The notes under the pieces are model-generated. The model made no database searches. It was not told the DNA's origin and saw only the letters and a program-made list of their open reading frames with translations. The position numbers were made by a program, and so were the translations under genes. 64,000 nucleotides of DNA from Poritiphilus sp965212595 (GTDB lineage Bacteria; Bacteroidota; Bacteroidia; Flavobacteriales; Flavobacteriaceae): positions 301,734 through 365,733 of the forward strand of contig CBDBVE010000024.1 in the NCBI GenBank assembly GCA_965212595.1. The letters run 5' to 3'. Below are positions 25,829 through 35,593 of the stretch, in pieces (the stretch's first letter is position 1; the number at the start of each line of letters is the position of its first letter).

Positions 25829-26815
25829 CTAGGTAGTCATTATATCTGATACCCTAATGAGTTCTTTGTCTATTTTGGTGTGTCCTTCTATTGCTTCACT
25901 GATTGGGGTAAGAACAATTTTGTTATCCATGATACCCACCATCAGATTTGTTTTCCCTTCCAGCAGGGCCTCTACTGCTTTTACCCCCATACGACTGGCC
26001 AATACCCGATCGTAGGCCGTGGGTGCGCCGCCCCTTTGCATATGCCCCAGTACCGAAACCCGTACATCATAAATTGGAAGATGCTCTTCAACATATTCCT
26101 TGAGCTCAAAAACGTTTTTACCAATTTTGTCTCCCTCAGCAACAACAACTATGCTTGAAGACTTTCCTGATTTCTTACTGCGTTTTAAGGAATCGAGTAG
26201 GCGTTCCAGCCCTAGGTTTTCTTCCGGAATTAAGATTTCCTCGGCTCCAGCTCCAACACCAGCGTTTAATGCTATGTGTCCTACATCCCGGCCCATAACT
26301 TCAATAAAAAACAGTCGGTTATGAGAACTGGCGGTATCTCTTATCTTGTCTATCGCCTCTACTACCGTATTTAGGGCAGTATCAAAGCCCAGGGTATATC
26401 TTGTTCCGAAGATATCATTGTCTATAGTCCCTGGAATTCCTATCACCGGAAAGTTATGCTCTTCATTGAACTTAATTGCGCCTCTAAAGCTTCCATCTCC
26501 GCCTATTACGACGAAAGCATCGATACCAGCCGCTTTTAACTGCTTATGAGCTTCCTTGCGACCCTCAGCAGTTCTAAACTCCTCGCAGCGAGCCGATTTT
26601 AAGATGGTTCCGCCTTTATTAATAATGTTGTTTACACTACGCGCGTTCATTGGGACAAAATCGCCTTCGATCATCCCGTCATATCCTCTGTATATAGCGA
26701 CACATTCTACCTTGAGGTAAGCACAGGTACGAACTACCGCCCTAATTGCCGCGTTCATACCCGGGGAGTCTCCACCTGAGGTAAAAACCGCTATTTTTTT
26801 TATTCTTGAAGCCAT
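25829..26815 (-). CDS. pfkA: ATP-dependent 6-phosphofructokinase
   Basis: A 328-residue PfkA, the committed step of glycolysis (fructose 6-phosphate to fructose 1,6-bisphosphate). The ATP-binding FTSGGDSPGMNAAIRAVVR, IGGDGSFRGA, the catalytic PGTIDNDI with its Asp, and MGRDVGHIALNAG are all present. The Gly after GGDG matches ATP-dependent rather than PPi-dependent enzymes. It heads a pfkA-gap unit and is preceded by an exact -7 promoter element. Confidence 0.96.
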   Translation of the reverse strand: MASRIKKIAVFTSGGDSPGMNAAIRAVVRTCAYLKVECVAIYRGYDGMIEGDFVPMNARSVNNIINKGGTILKSARCEEFRTAEGRKEAHKQLKAAGIDAFVVIGGDGSFRGAIKFNEEHNFPVIGIPGTIDNDIFGTRYTLGFDTALNTVVEAIDKIRDTASSHNRLFFIEVMGRDVGHIALNAGVGAGAEEILIPEENLGLERLLDSLKRSKKSGKSSSIVVVAEGDKIGKNVFELKEYVEEHLPIYDVRVSVLGHMQRGGAPTAYDRVLASRMGVKAVEALLEGKTNLMVGIMDNKIVLTPISEAIEGHTKIDKELIRVSDIMTT

Positions 26816-26841
26816 TGAAAAAAATCGAACTGCGAAATTAG

Positions 26842-26849
26842 CAAACTTA
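26842..26849 (-). promoter_or_regulatory. -7 element for pfkA
   Basis: TAAGTTTG on the minus strand (CAAACTTA on the plus strand) matches TAnnTTTG exactly. It places a transcription start about 20 bases upstream of the pfkA ATG. No good -33 element is seen at 17-21 bases. Confidence 0.5.
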
Positions 26850-26916
26850 TTGCAAAAAATGAATGAGGGTGGCTTATTATTTGCTCATATCGCAGAGCGA
26901 AAACGATATTGTTAAT

Positions 26917-26942
26917 AATTTTCTACTTTTTTGTAGAAAATT
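26917..26942 (-). terminator. Hairpin downstream of tamB
   Basis: AATTTTCTAC and GTAGAAAATT form a 10-base stem around a six-base loop, 28 bases after the tamB stop and before the pfkA promoter. It lacks a clear T tract on the minus strand, so termination efficiency is uncertain. Confidence 0.4.
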
Positions 26943-26969
26943 CAAAAAGAATAGCAGAAAATTGAGAAA

Positions 26970-29900
26970 TCAATTATTTGGATCCTTCGTTTTTGGATAG
27001 AATTGAATAAGGCTGTCTCTACCCATAACTGAACTGGGTGTATTCCCAGCCGGTGGCTCTTTTTCTTCTTCCGGTATATTTTTCTTAAAAATTTTCCTCA
27101 TGAGCTCCTTAAAACTGTTGAAGTCCACTTCATAAGAAAGCCCAATTCCTTGTGTGTAGCCCTGTCTTTCGGTAAGAAATTGCTGGATCTGATTTTCTCT
27201 ATTGAAGATCTTTGCCCGCAGTGTTCCTTCTTCATTTAGTAAAACCTGTATTTCGGCATCTCCGGCTACCACGGTTTCGCTTACCCCACCGACCGGAACT
27301 CCGAAACGGCCGTTGAACAAAATTCTATCACTGATTTTAGTAGATACGGTAACTCCAATTCTATCTTCGGTCTGAATATCGTTTGGATCCTGATAGCCTT
27401 GTTCATAGGAAACTCCAAAATCTACCTTGTCATTGCTCCCACCGAGTACCTGATTCAGAATCCCTGATGCGCTTTGAATAGCATTTCCAACTACAGCTTG
27501 TCCGCTAAGTCCCGTATTTTCATTGACAAAGGTACCTTGAGCCAGGAGGAAGATCGCATTTTTCTCCTCTACAGCGGGATCCTGCAGGCGATACTCCAAC
27601 TCTGATTTAACAATAGAGCTGGTTCCTGGGAACTCAATATTGAAATCTATTCTGGGACGTTCTAATTCTTCGGTTAGGGCTACAACCACATCTGTTGGAA
27701 TTCTTCTGGAATAACTCGAATTATCCAGCAATGGCGCCGGATTGGCGTTTAGCGAATAAACGGCTTCCATATTCAACCTCGCTGCCAGTGGATCGCCTTC
27801 CCAGACAATGGTACCCCCAGGCCTCACCTGAAAGGTTTTGTCAATGACATTTCCAAACTTATAGTGGTACTCTCCGGTAACCACGACAAAATCTCCAAAC
27901 ATCTTGAACTTGCCATTGGTGTTAATTTCTATATAGACCAGTCCTGCTCCTGTCCCTTTTAGAGAACTCCCGGTTTTTTGATCTACCACGATCTCAACTT
28001 CAGCATCAGGCGTAACATCAAGGTCGAATTGCAGCTCTAAACCTTCATAGTTTTGAAGGGTTCGCTGTAACTCAATGGCCTCAACCTGGTCTTTCTCTAT
28101 AAAGTTTATAAAAGAATAGTCGCCAACAGATGCCACATCGCTAATCGGTATTTTTAAAGATGTGCCTTCGGCCGTGGCGCCCTCGAATGTAATCGTAAGG
28201 CCATTGGTAGGTCCGTAAATCCTCCCGGTACCATTTACAAATCCTGTCCCGTAGTACAGAATTTCTTCTTCAAAGGGGGTATTTAGGATAAGGAATCTGT
28301 CGTTATTTGTATCCAAATCCAGGTCCAGGCTCCAATCATCAAAAAATTTGTGTTTTATGGTGCCGTCTAAGGTGGCACGAGTGTTTTGGGCGACATCAGT
28401 TAGTCTTACATTCTGAAAATCGAAGGTCTGGTTAAACAATCGCACTACAGAGTTAGCGCCAAAAGCGTAATCAACATTTAAATACGGAATTGCCAGTCCG
28501 GCATTGTTCAAAGTTAATAACCCGCTTATATCCGGGTTTTTGACATCTCCTTTAATTTGGGCGCTTCCATTTAGGTCTCCCCTGATATTCGTAATTACTC
28601 CTTCTCCTAACGGACTAAAGGGTTTTAGGTCAAAATCTGTAAAGTTGGCTAAAAGGTCTGATTGCAGTACATTGTTCTGATTGGTGACATTTCCAATAAT
28701 GCTGAACTTCTCCCTGCCGTTTTCGGTGATCTGAGAATTCACTACAAACTCGGTCAGGTTTCTGTTGCCAACAATGCCAATATCTAATTTACCCAGGTCT
28801 ATCCCGTTTACTCCAAAGTCTTCTATATCCAGATTACAAATGGGAAGATATTTGCCTTCTCTTTGCTGCAAGTTTAAGACTCCGTTGATCTCACCAGTAA
28901 GTTTTAAGCTATCAATTGCAGGGGATATTTTGTTTAAGGAGACAATCTTAAACTGCAGCTCCAGATCTTTATAGGTAGAATCAGCCAATTGTCCTTTTAA
29001 ACGTATTTGCTCTCTGTTGTCATTGTTCATGACAATTTCTTGTATGCTAATACTATCCAGTGTTCTGTTAAGAATTACTTTGTTCTGCCTGTCTCCATCT
29101 TTATTGAGGATCCATTTGTTGCCCTTAAAGCTGACATCGGATTTTTTAAGGCCGATAACCGATTTGTTTTCCGCATTAAAGGTGTGGTAGAAATTGAGGT
29201 TATAACTGTCATCATATTCACTCCCACCTTTAAATTCTGTCCTAAAAAAAAGCGTATCTGTAAGTGTAGTATTAATGAGATTGAAATCTTTAACGTCGTA
29301 ATAAATAGTGGAGACATCATCTACAGACACAAAGGTGTTGAACAGTGGGTTTTTATTGTCTATTTTGATATCGATATTGGTAAGTTCGTTGCCGAAAGCC
29401 GCAATATTGGGCGATTTGAAAGTAAGTTTAAAATCGCCTTCATCCGCTACAATACTACCGCGAATAAAAGTATTGGGACCGAAATTAACTTCCGGAAAGA
29501 AAACATCGACGATTTTGTTGTAGAGTTTAAAATTAAATGCGAGTTCTTGCCCGGGTGAGATCTCAAAGGGCCGGTAATTGGTATAGATACTACCGATAGA
29601 GTTACGCACTAGTTTTCCTAACTCCCTAACCTTAAACTTCCCTCTCATATACCCTGTAATGATATCGGGAGAATTTATCTCTACGGTCCTCAAGGAATCT
29701 CCTTCAAAGGAAGATGAGATTTTAAAGTCTTCAAAATAGTAGGTTTGATTGATATTTTGGTAGTTGGTTTTAGAGAATTTAATGTCTCCGGCAATATCAT
29801 CCAAAGAATTTCCAGTAATGTCCATGCGCACATCACCTTTAAAGACAGAAACGCTGTCGTCTATGAAATTCAATTTTTTTAGATCCGCGTAATCTACAGA

Positions 29901-31441
29901 GGCAATAAAGTTAAAGGCATTTCTATCGCTCCCAAAGTCTGCCAGACCTTGAAATTCAAATTTCAGATTGTCATCACTACTTACGAGAGATCCATCGAAT
30001 AACTGATCTTTTAGTATCCCGGAGACCTTAATATTATTATATTCATACCTATTGAAATTCAAGGCATAAATATCCCCTATTACCTCGGTATTGAGTGTTT
30101 CCTGTACAAAACCCTTTCCCTCTACATTTACATCCAGGGAGGTCTTCCCCAACTGCTTGTTTCCAACAAAGTTCCCTAAATCGAAGTCGATCAGAGAGAC
30201 AAACCCTTTGTAATTGGCATTATCTATATTATTGATATCTGTAAGCTCCAGATCTGCATAGCTACCGCCAATTGCGCTGTTTAAATTCACCCTCGCGTTT
30301 ATAGAATTATCTGTGATTAAAGCATCGCCTCGAAGCGTAAACTGCCCTAGTTTTTGAAAAGAAGAGGGTAGAGATTTCCCTAAAATATTTGGCAATAGCG
30401 TCTCTTAGTTGGTAGTAACTCTTGGTAATATTTTTAATATCGGCATCCAATATGAAGAGCGAATCCTTGCTAAAAAGATTTTTAAAATTAAAGTCGCCCC
30501 GTATTCCGGTATTGTCAGATTGCAGAAAGAGCTGCTCTACATTGAGGTCGTTTAGTACACCTTTTACATCGGAAGAAAAGACAATTTCCTTCTCCCGTCC
30601 AAACTGGTCGTAAAGCATATTTACCTCATCAAAGGCTACGCTCGATTCATTAAACTGGGCAGTGACATTTACCTTATTGAGAAAATCGGCAAAATCTTTT
30701 CGGTCGTAGTCAAAAACTAAATTACCCTTTATGTGTGATGCCGGGGTCTTGATACTAAGCGAATCGAAGCGCATTTGCTGTTTGGTATACCTAAAAGCAG
30801 CTCCAAGGCGGTCTATGTCAATCCCCCTTTTGCTTTTTAAGGACAAGGCTTCTATTAGGGTGGTAACTTCAGGGCCCAGAATTTGAAAATTCTCGGCCGT
30901 TATGCTTAAGTCTCTGAAATTAAGGGTTTCTGTTTGTTCCAGGTTTTCGTCTATAAGCCTGAACCGGCTATTTTCGATTTCAATATCGGATGTGGAAAGA
31001 AAGAAAGGCGGAGTTCCAGGAGCTCTGGGCTTACCGTCATCAAGCTTATCTATAAAAATACCGAGATTGGTATCATTGCCGTCTTTGTAAGTCTTTAGCT
31101 TAAAATTAAGTCCGTCAATCTCAATATTCGCCAAATTCTAGTTTGCCATCGGCGAGATTGCGCATGCTCAGGATAGAGGTGGTCAATTCGTCAATATAAA
31201 AGAGGGTATCTTTTTGGTAATCCTCAATGTATATGCCCTTCAAAGATGTATCCCATGAAATAAGGGAAACTCGCAGCCGGTCTATATTGATATTCGTTCC
31301 AAACTCGTCATTTATAGACTTGGTGGCATATTTGGCAAAGCTGGTTTGCACGGACGGAAGTGATAGTATCACCGTGCCAAGGACACAAATAAGTAGGAGG
31401 GCCAGCAGGGTCCTTACCAGTATTTTCCTAAGTTTTTTGAT
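26970..31441 (-). pseudogene. tamB: Translocation/assembly module TamB (two frame breaks)
   Basis: A very large AsmA/TamB-type protein (about 1,480 residues when joined) with one N-terminal inner-membrane helix and a long periplasmic beta-groove. It is implicated in outer-membrane protein or lipid transport. Three consecutive reading frames carry it: 31441-31121, 31134-30307 and 30395-26970, the last ending with the TamB C-terminal domain (EYRLQDPAVEEKNAIFLLAQG). Each junction needs one base removed: near 31124-31134 (GKLEF to NIEIDGLNFKLKTYK) and near 30393-30402 (YYQLRDA to LPNILGKSLPSSF). The frame is open up to 31447 but holds no ATG. IKKLRKILVRTLLALLLICVLG begins at ATC 31441, where an ATG would be expected. 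Sequencing error is my preferred explanation. Confidence 0.85.
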
Positions 31442-31463
31442 AGGACGTTATGTTTTACCTTTG
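31437..31463 (+). promoter_or_regulatory. Promoter of tsaD
   Basis: TTG at 31437-31439 and TACCTTTG at 31456-31463 match the flavobacterial elements with a 16-base spacer, slightly short. The start would be near 31470, 20 bases before the GTG start codon. The site overlaps the presumed 5' end of the divergent tamB. Confidence 0.5.
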
Positions 31464-31490
31464 TACAACCAATTTTTGTTCCAAACCCAG

Positions 31491-32516
31491 GTGAAAAAAG
31501 AAAATATTTACATTCTTGCAATAGAATCATCATGTGATGATACCTCTGCCGCGGTGATGCTCAATGATCAAAAACTCAGCAACGTGGTGGCCACTCAGAA
31601 AATTCATGAGGAATACGGGGGTGTTGTGCCCGAATTGGCCTCGCGCGCTCATCAACAAAATATCGTCCCGGTGGTTCACCAAGCTCTAGATAAGGCAAAT
31701 ATCGACAAAAATCAGTTATCAGCCATAGCCTTTACTCGTGGACCCGGACTTATGGGGTCTTTGCTCGTAGGTACCTCATTTGCCAAATCTCTTGCACTAG
31801 GCTTAAGCGTTCCATTGATTGAGGTTAACCATATGCAGGCCCACATTCTTGCTCATTTTATAAAGGAAGCGGAAAATGATATGCCGAAGTTTCCCTTTCT
31901 CGCTATGACTATAAGTGGAGGGCATACTCAAATTGTCTTGGTAAAGGATTACTTTGACATGGAGGTTTTGGGTGAAACCTTGGACGATGCTGTGGGCGAA
32001 GCTTTTGACAAGAGCGCTAAATTAATGGGATTACCCTATCCGGGAGGGCCTTTAATTGATAAATATGCTCAATTGGGAAATGCAACTGCTTTCCCTTTTC
32101 CAAAGCCGAGGGTTGACGGACTCAATTTTAGTTTTAGCGGGTTAAAAACCAGTATTTTGTATTTTTTGCAGCGGGAGACCAAAAAAAACCCTGATTTTGT
32201 AAATCAGAATTTACATGATATCTGCGCCTCGGTTCAGTCTACCATTATTGCTATCCTGATGGATAAGTTAGAAATGGCAGTGAAGGAGACTGGAATTCAA
32301 GAAGTCGCAATTGGAGGGGGAGTTTCGGCCAACTCAGGAATCCGTGGAGCCCTGAAAGATGCTGAAAGGAGTAAGGGGTGGACGACCCATATTCCGAAGT
32401 TCGAATACTGTACAGATAACGCAGCAATGATAGGGATCGTGGGGTATTTGAAATATATCAAGGGGGAATTTACAGATCAAAGCGTCACGGCCCTGGCCAG
32501 ATTTGTTATTGCCTAA
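31491..32516 (+). CDS. tsaD: tRNA N6-adenosine threonylcarbamoyltransferase TsaD
   Basis: TsaD completes the t6A37 modification of ANN-decoding tRNAs, using threonylcarbamoyl-AMP made by TsaC. The protein has 341 residues when begun at the GTG at 31491 (VKKENIYILAIESSCDDTS). The open frame extends upstream to 31227, but that part lies in tamB and has no family similarity. The metal-binding HMQAHILAH, GGHTQIVLV, GEAFDKSAKLMGLPYPGGP and AIGGGVSANSGIR are all intact. It is divergent from tamB. Confidence 0.95.
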   Translation: MKKENIYILAIESSCDDTSAAVMLNDQKLSNVVATQKIHEEYGGVVPELASRAHQQNIVPVVHQALDKANIDKNQLSAIAFTRGPGLMGSLLVGTSFAKSLALGLSVPLIEVNHMQAHILAHFIKEAENDMPKFPFLAMTISGGHTQIVLVKDYFDMEVLGETLDDAVGEAFDKSAKLMGLPYPGGPLIDKYAQLGNATAFPFPKPRVDGLNFSFSGLKTSILYFLQRETKKNPDFVNQNLHDICASVQSTIIAILMDKLEMAVKETGIQEVAIGGGVSANSGIRGALKDAERSKGWTTHIPKFEYCTDNAAMIGIVGYLKYIKGEFTDQSVTALARFVIA

Positions 32517-32992
32517 GACTCAACGATATTAATCTCAGATCTGAGAAAGATTTAGAGGATAGAAGATTTGCCTTGTGAACTAAATCTAATTTTGCCGGGT
32601 TCATAATCCCGCCCCAAATCAATTTAGTCATTTTTATTGCAATTTAGATGCAGGGTGCGCATTACCTGCTATATATTGCGGACTAAAGCTTAGTATCTTT
32701 TAATCTTTTTTGTCCATTAAGCTATTTGCCATTTCGTCTTAAGTCTGGAACCAAAGGTTTAATGGGCTTGATTACAGGATATACGATACACAAAACTGGG
32801 CTTGTTTGTAGATTTGGTATTGATCTCTAGTTAGAGTTTGGGGTTCTAAACCCCACCCCGATATAAGATAAGGGCATACTTTGTAATTTGCTTGCAGCAT
32901 TGGAGAATATTATGGTTTAATTTTAGCCTTTTACCGCACCAGAGTTACTACATTGTCAGTATCAAAACTTAAAATTTAGAAACGAATACGTC
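32517..32992. other. 476-bp intergenic region without a recognised gene
   Basis: No open frame of note, tRNA or known RNA is visible. Small structures present are the 12-base palindrome CTCAGATCTGAG (32534-32545), an 8-base inverted repeat AGATTTAG/CTAAATCT (32548-32555 and 32580-32587) just after tsaD, and a hairpin with arms TGGGG/CCCCA at 32839-32855. None is followed by a convincing T tract. The region reads as spacer between tsaD and the TfoX-N gene and could hide a small RNA that I cannot demonstrate. Confidence 0.5.
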
Positions 32993-33337
32993 ATGGCATA
33001 CAATGAAGAATTAGAATATCGCCTAAGTGAAGCGCTTCACCTATTCCCAAAAGAAATACAGGAACAGATGAGTAAAAAGAAAATGTTTGGAGGTTTGGCT
33101 TTTTTGCTCAAAAATAAGATGACCGTCGGAGTTGTTAAAGACGATTTAATGGTTAGGGTAGTTTCCGAAAAGATGGACAAAACATTGGCAGAAGATCATG
33201 TAAGGCCTATGGACTTTACAAATAGACCTATGAAAGAATTCATTTTTGTATCCCCTGAAGCTTATAAAACTGAGGCGCAGTTACAGCACTGGATTGAATT
33301 GGGCATAGAGCATGCCCAAAGAGCGCTGAGCAAATAA
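32993..33337 (+). CDS. TfoX N-terminal domain family protein
   Basis: A 114-residue protein consisting only of a TfoX N-terminal domain. The hallmark KKKMFGGLAFLLKNKMTVGV and DLMVRV are followed by a KEFIFVSPEAY stretch. In gamma-proteobacteria TfoX regulates competence, but stand-alone TfoX_N proteins are widespread and of unknown role, so no competence function is claimed. It begins after a 476-bp gap and is followed by rsmE after 60 bases. Confidence 0.8.
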   Translation: MAYNEELEYRLSEALHLFPKEIQEQMSKKKMFGGLAFLLKNKMTVGVVKDDLMVRVVSEKMDKTLAEDHVRPMDFTNRPMKEFIFVSPEAYKTEAQLQHWIELGIEHAQRALSK

Positions 33338-33373
33338 CACCCTTAAAATGCTCCATACTTTGTTCCTCTAATG

Positions 33374-33381
33374 TATCTTTG
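33374..33381 (+). promoter_or_regulatory. -7 element for rsmE
   Basis: TATCTTTG matches TAnnTTTG exactly, 16 bases before the rsmE ATG. A TTG at 33360-33362 is too close to serve as a standard -33 element. Confidence 0.4.
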
Positions 33382-33397
33382 AAATTTCAATATTCTT

Positions 33398-34108
33398 ATG
33401 CAACTCTTTTATAACCCTGGTTTAGATCATAGCGTTTCCCAATTTTCCTTCGGCACTGAAGAAAGCAAACATATCGTAAAGGTTCTGAGAAAAAAAGAGG
33501 GTGATGAATTGCACATCACCAATGGAAAGGGTGTGTTATTTAAAGCTGAGATCCTGGAAGCCAATCCGAAGCGATGTAAAATGGCGCTGACTTCCTCGCA
33601 GAAAAAAATTCAAAAAATGCATTGGTTACATCTGGCCGTTGCACCCACCAAAATGAACGATAGGTTTGAGTGGTTTTTAGAAAAGGCCACTGAAATAGGT
33701 GTTAATGAAATTACACCAATCATATGCGACCGCTCTGAAAGAAAAGTAATTAAAGCGGAGCGGCTGGAAAAGGTGATCCAATCTGCAATGAAGCAATCGT
33801 TCAGAACCTACCTTCCCAAACTAAATCCCGCAGTGACTTACAAAGATTTTCTTGCGCAAGAACACAAAGGCCTGCTATTTATCGCCCATTGTGTGGATGA
33901 AGATAAATTAGAATTAAAAAGAAGAGTGGCTGCAGATAAAGATGTTACCATATTGATTGGTCCTGAAGGAGATTTTAGCCCTGCAGAAATTGATCAGTCT
34001 TACGAAAAAGGTTTTCTACCTGTCTCCCTTGGCGAAGCCAGACTACGTACCGAAACCGCTGCCATAGTTGCATGTACCGTAGTAGCGATGATCAACAGCG
34101 GTTCTTAG
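33398..34108 (+). CDS. rsmE: 16S rRNA (uracil(1498)-N(3))-methyltransferase RsmE
   Basis: A SPOUT-fold methyltransferase of 236 residues that methylates N3 of U1498 in 16S rRNA with SAM. Typical elements are the N-terminal PUA-like region with HIVKVLRKKEGDEL, LAVAPTKMNDRFEWFLEKATEIGV, the SAM-binding knot ILIGPEGDFSPAEI and the closing SLGEARLRTETAAIVA. The gene ends 12 bases before the end of the convergent DUF1223 gene, with no terminator visible between them. Confidence 0.95.
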   Translation: MQLFYNPGLDHSVSQFSFGTEESKHIVKVLRKKEGDELHITNGKGVLFKAEILEANPKRCKMALTSSQKKIQKMHWLHLAVAPTKMNDRFEWFLEKATEIGVNEITPIICDRSERKVIKAERLEKVIQSAMKQSFRTYLPKLNPAVTYKDFLAQEHKGLLFIAHCVDEDKLELKRRVAADKDVTILIGPEGDFSPAEIDQSYEKGFLPVSLGEARLRTETAAIVACTVVAMINSGS

Positions 34109-34120
34109 TGCCTTTTCCGC

Positions 34121-34903
34121 TTAACGGCTAAGTGGGTTCTTGGCGGCAGCGGTGATATCGTATTCTTCGTTTTCAACCAAAACAATAAGTTCTAATTTTT
34201 CGTTCGGTAAAATCGTATTTGGGAAATCAAGGCTCATAGTCCCTTTACTGCCCTGTAGCTCTGCCAATTGTTCTTTAACTACAATATTGCTGTTGGTTAA
34301 AGTCCTGTTTCTATTCTCGCCGCGCTTTACTTGCGTGGTACGCTCATTGAGCACTAAAAGGCTTCTAAGTGTCTTTCCCTGAGTTTCACCTTCGATTTCA
34401 TAAGTAAACTGAACGCCATTCTTATCAGAATTCAATTCAGTAATACCAATATGATTAGGGGTTTTCTGCTTTTTATAATTCTCAAGAGCGGTATTCATTT
34501 TTGACGCGCTCGAACCAACAAAATGATCCATCCCGTTAACTACAAGTTGCGGAGTATAGTTACTTCGGTTTCTGAACTTAATGTTATATAAACGTTGTTT
34601 TTTGGCAAATTGTGGTTTGCTAAAAGGATCTTCCCAACCAATATAATTCCAGTAATCCACATGATAAGAAAGCGTAAACACCTGCTCCCCTTCTTTCTTT
34701 TTTACCTGATTTAGCAAGGCATCTGCAGATGGGCAGCTTGAACAGCCTTGAGAAGTAAAAAGTTCCAATACTACTATGGGTTCATAGACATTTTCCTCTG
34801 TTAATTCAGGTGCTAAACGCTTCTCTTTTCTATCCCCAATCTTGTTGAAAGCCATTATCCCCAGGCCCAATACAACTAAAGCTCCAATGATCGTTTTTTT
34901 CAT
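34121..34903 (-). CDS. DUF1223 family thioredoxin-like secreted protein
   Basis: A 260-residue protein taking the ATG at 34903 (MKKTIIGALVVLGLGIMAF). The open frame runs 18 codons further upstream, over the -7 element of the divergent gene, so that part is rejected. A hydrophobic N-terminal anchor or signal is followed by a thioredoxin-like domain with VVLELFTSQGCSSCPSADALL. The CxxC pair suggests redox activity or metal binding outside the cytoplasm. The C-terminal half is beta-rich. Members of DUF1223 are of unknown function. Confidence 0.8.
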   Translation of the reverse strand: MKKTIIGALVVLGLGIMAFNKIGDRKEKRLAPELTEENVYEPIVVLELFTSQGCSSCPSADALLNQVKKKEGEQVFTLSYHVDYWNYIGWEDPFSKPQFAKKQRLYNIKFRNRSNYTPQLVVNGMDHFVGSSASKMNTALENYKKQKTPNHIGITELNSDKNGVQFTYEIEGETQGKTLRSLLVLNERTTQVKRGENRNRTLTNSNIVVKEQLAELQGSKGTMSLDFPNTILPNEKLELIVLVENEEYDITAAAKNPLSR

Positions 34904-34915
34904 AATGATATTTAC

Positions 34916-34923
34916 TACATTTG
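34916..34923 (+). promoter_or_regulatory. -7 element that decides the DUF4159 start
   Basis: TACATTTG matches TAnnTTTG exactly. It predicts transcription from about 34930, which favours the ATG at 34949 over the one at 34934. Confidence 0.5.
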
Positions 34924-34948
34924 ATAACAACTTATGGGTCGAACTTTT

Positions 34949-35590
34949 ATGAAGCAACTTACCTTCCTCTGTATTTTTTTTTGCACCTGGGGGCTACAAG
35001 CCCAGGATATTGCCGTTTTAAAGTACAAGGGTGGAGGTGATTGGTATGCCAATCCAACAGCCCTACCAAACCTCATAGCGTTTTGTAATGAATCTATAGG
35101 CACTACTATCTCGCCCAAGCCCGAAACAGTTGAGGTCGGAAGCTCTTCGCTTTTTCTTTATCCTTACGTTCACATGACAGGCCATGGCAATGTGTTTTTC
35201 TCTCAGGAAGAAGCAGACAATTTAAGAATGTACCTCTTGGCAGGTGGGTTCTTGCATGTCGACGACAATTATGGACTTGAACCCTATCTGAAAAAAGAGT
35301 TGACCAAGGTTTTTCCCAATAAAAAGCTCGTAGAACTCGGAGCAGACCATCCAATTTTTTCACAGCGATACGATTTTCCTGATGGTTTACCCAAAATTCA
35401 TGAACACGATGGAAAACGGCCTCAGGCGCTGGGTATTTTTCACGATAACCGCTTGTTGCTTCTCTTTACCTACGAAAGCGACCTCAGTGACGGCTGGGAA
35501 GATCAGGAAGTTCATAACGATCCTGAGGCTGTCAGGCAAAAGGCCTTAAGGATGGGAGCAAACATTATAGATTACGCTTTTAAGAATTAA
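34949..35590 (+). CDS. DUF4159 domain protein, exported
   Basis: A 213-residue exported protein from the ATG at 34949, which gives a compact signal peptide (MKQLTFLCIFFCTWGLQAQ). An ATG five codons earlier at 34934 is almost on the predicted transcription start. The mature part is a DUF4159 domain, a glutamine-amidotransferase-like or ThuA-like fold, with FLYPYVHMTGHGNVFFS, GGFLHVDDNYG and HPIF. In Bacteroidota these genes often lie near MoxR/BatA-type loci; that is not the case here. The function is unknown. An AI-2E-type permease gene follows after 3 bases. Confidence 0.82.
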   Translation: MKQLTFLCIFFCTWGLQAQDIAVLKYKGGGDWYANPTALPNLIAFCNESIGTTISPKPETVEVGSSSLFLYPYVHMTGHGNVFFSQEEADNLRMYLLAGGFLHVDDNYGLEPYLKKELTKVFPNKKLVELGADHPIFSQRYDFPDGLPKIHEHDGKRPQALGIFHDNRLLLLFTYESDLSDGWEDQEVHNDPEAVRQKALRMGANIIDYAFKN

Positions 35591-35593
35591 GAA

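Noticed and set aside
31227..31490. N-terminal extension of TsaD
   Set aside because: The extra 88 codons are antisense to the conserved start of tamB and have no similarity to the family; the GTG at 31491 gives the normal length.
32597..32610. tRNA T-arm-like GGGTTCATAATCCC
   Set aside because: The loop is one base too long for a T-loop, and no acceptor stem, anticodon arm or CCA end can be built around it.
32839..32855. Second T-arm-like hairpin TGGGG TTCTAAA CCCCA
   Set aside because: Loop positions 57 and 60 do not fit the T-loop consensus and no matching acceptor stem is found upstream.
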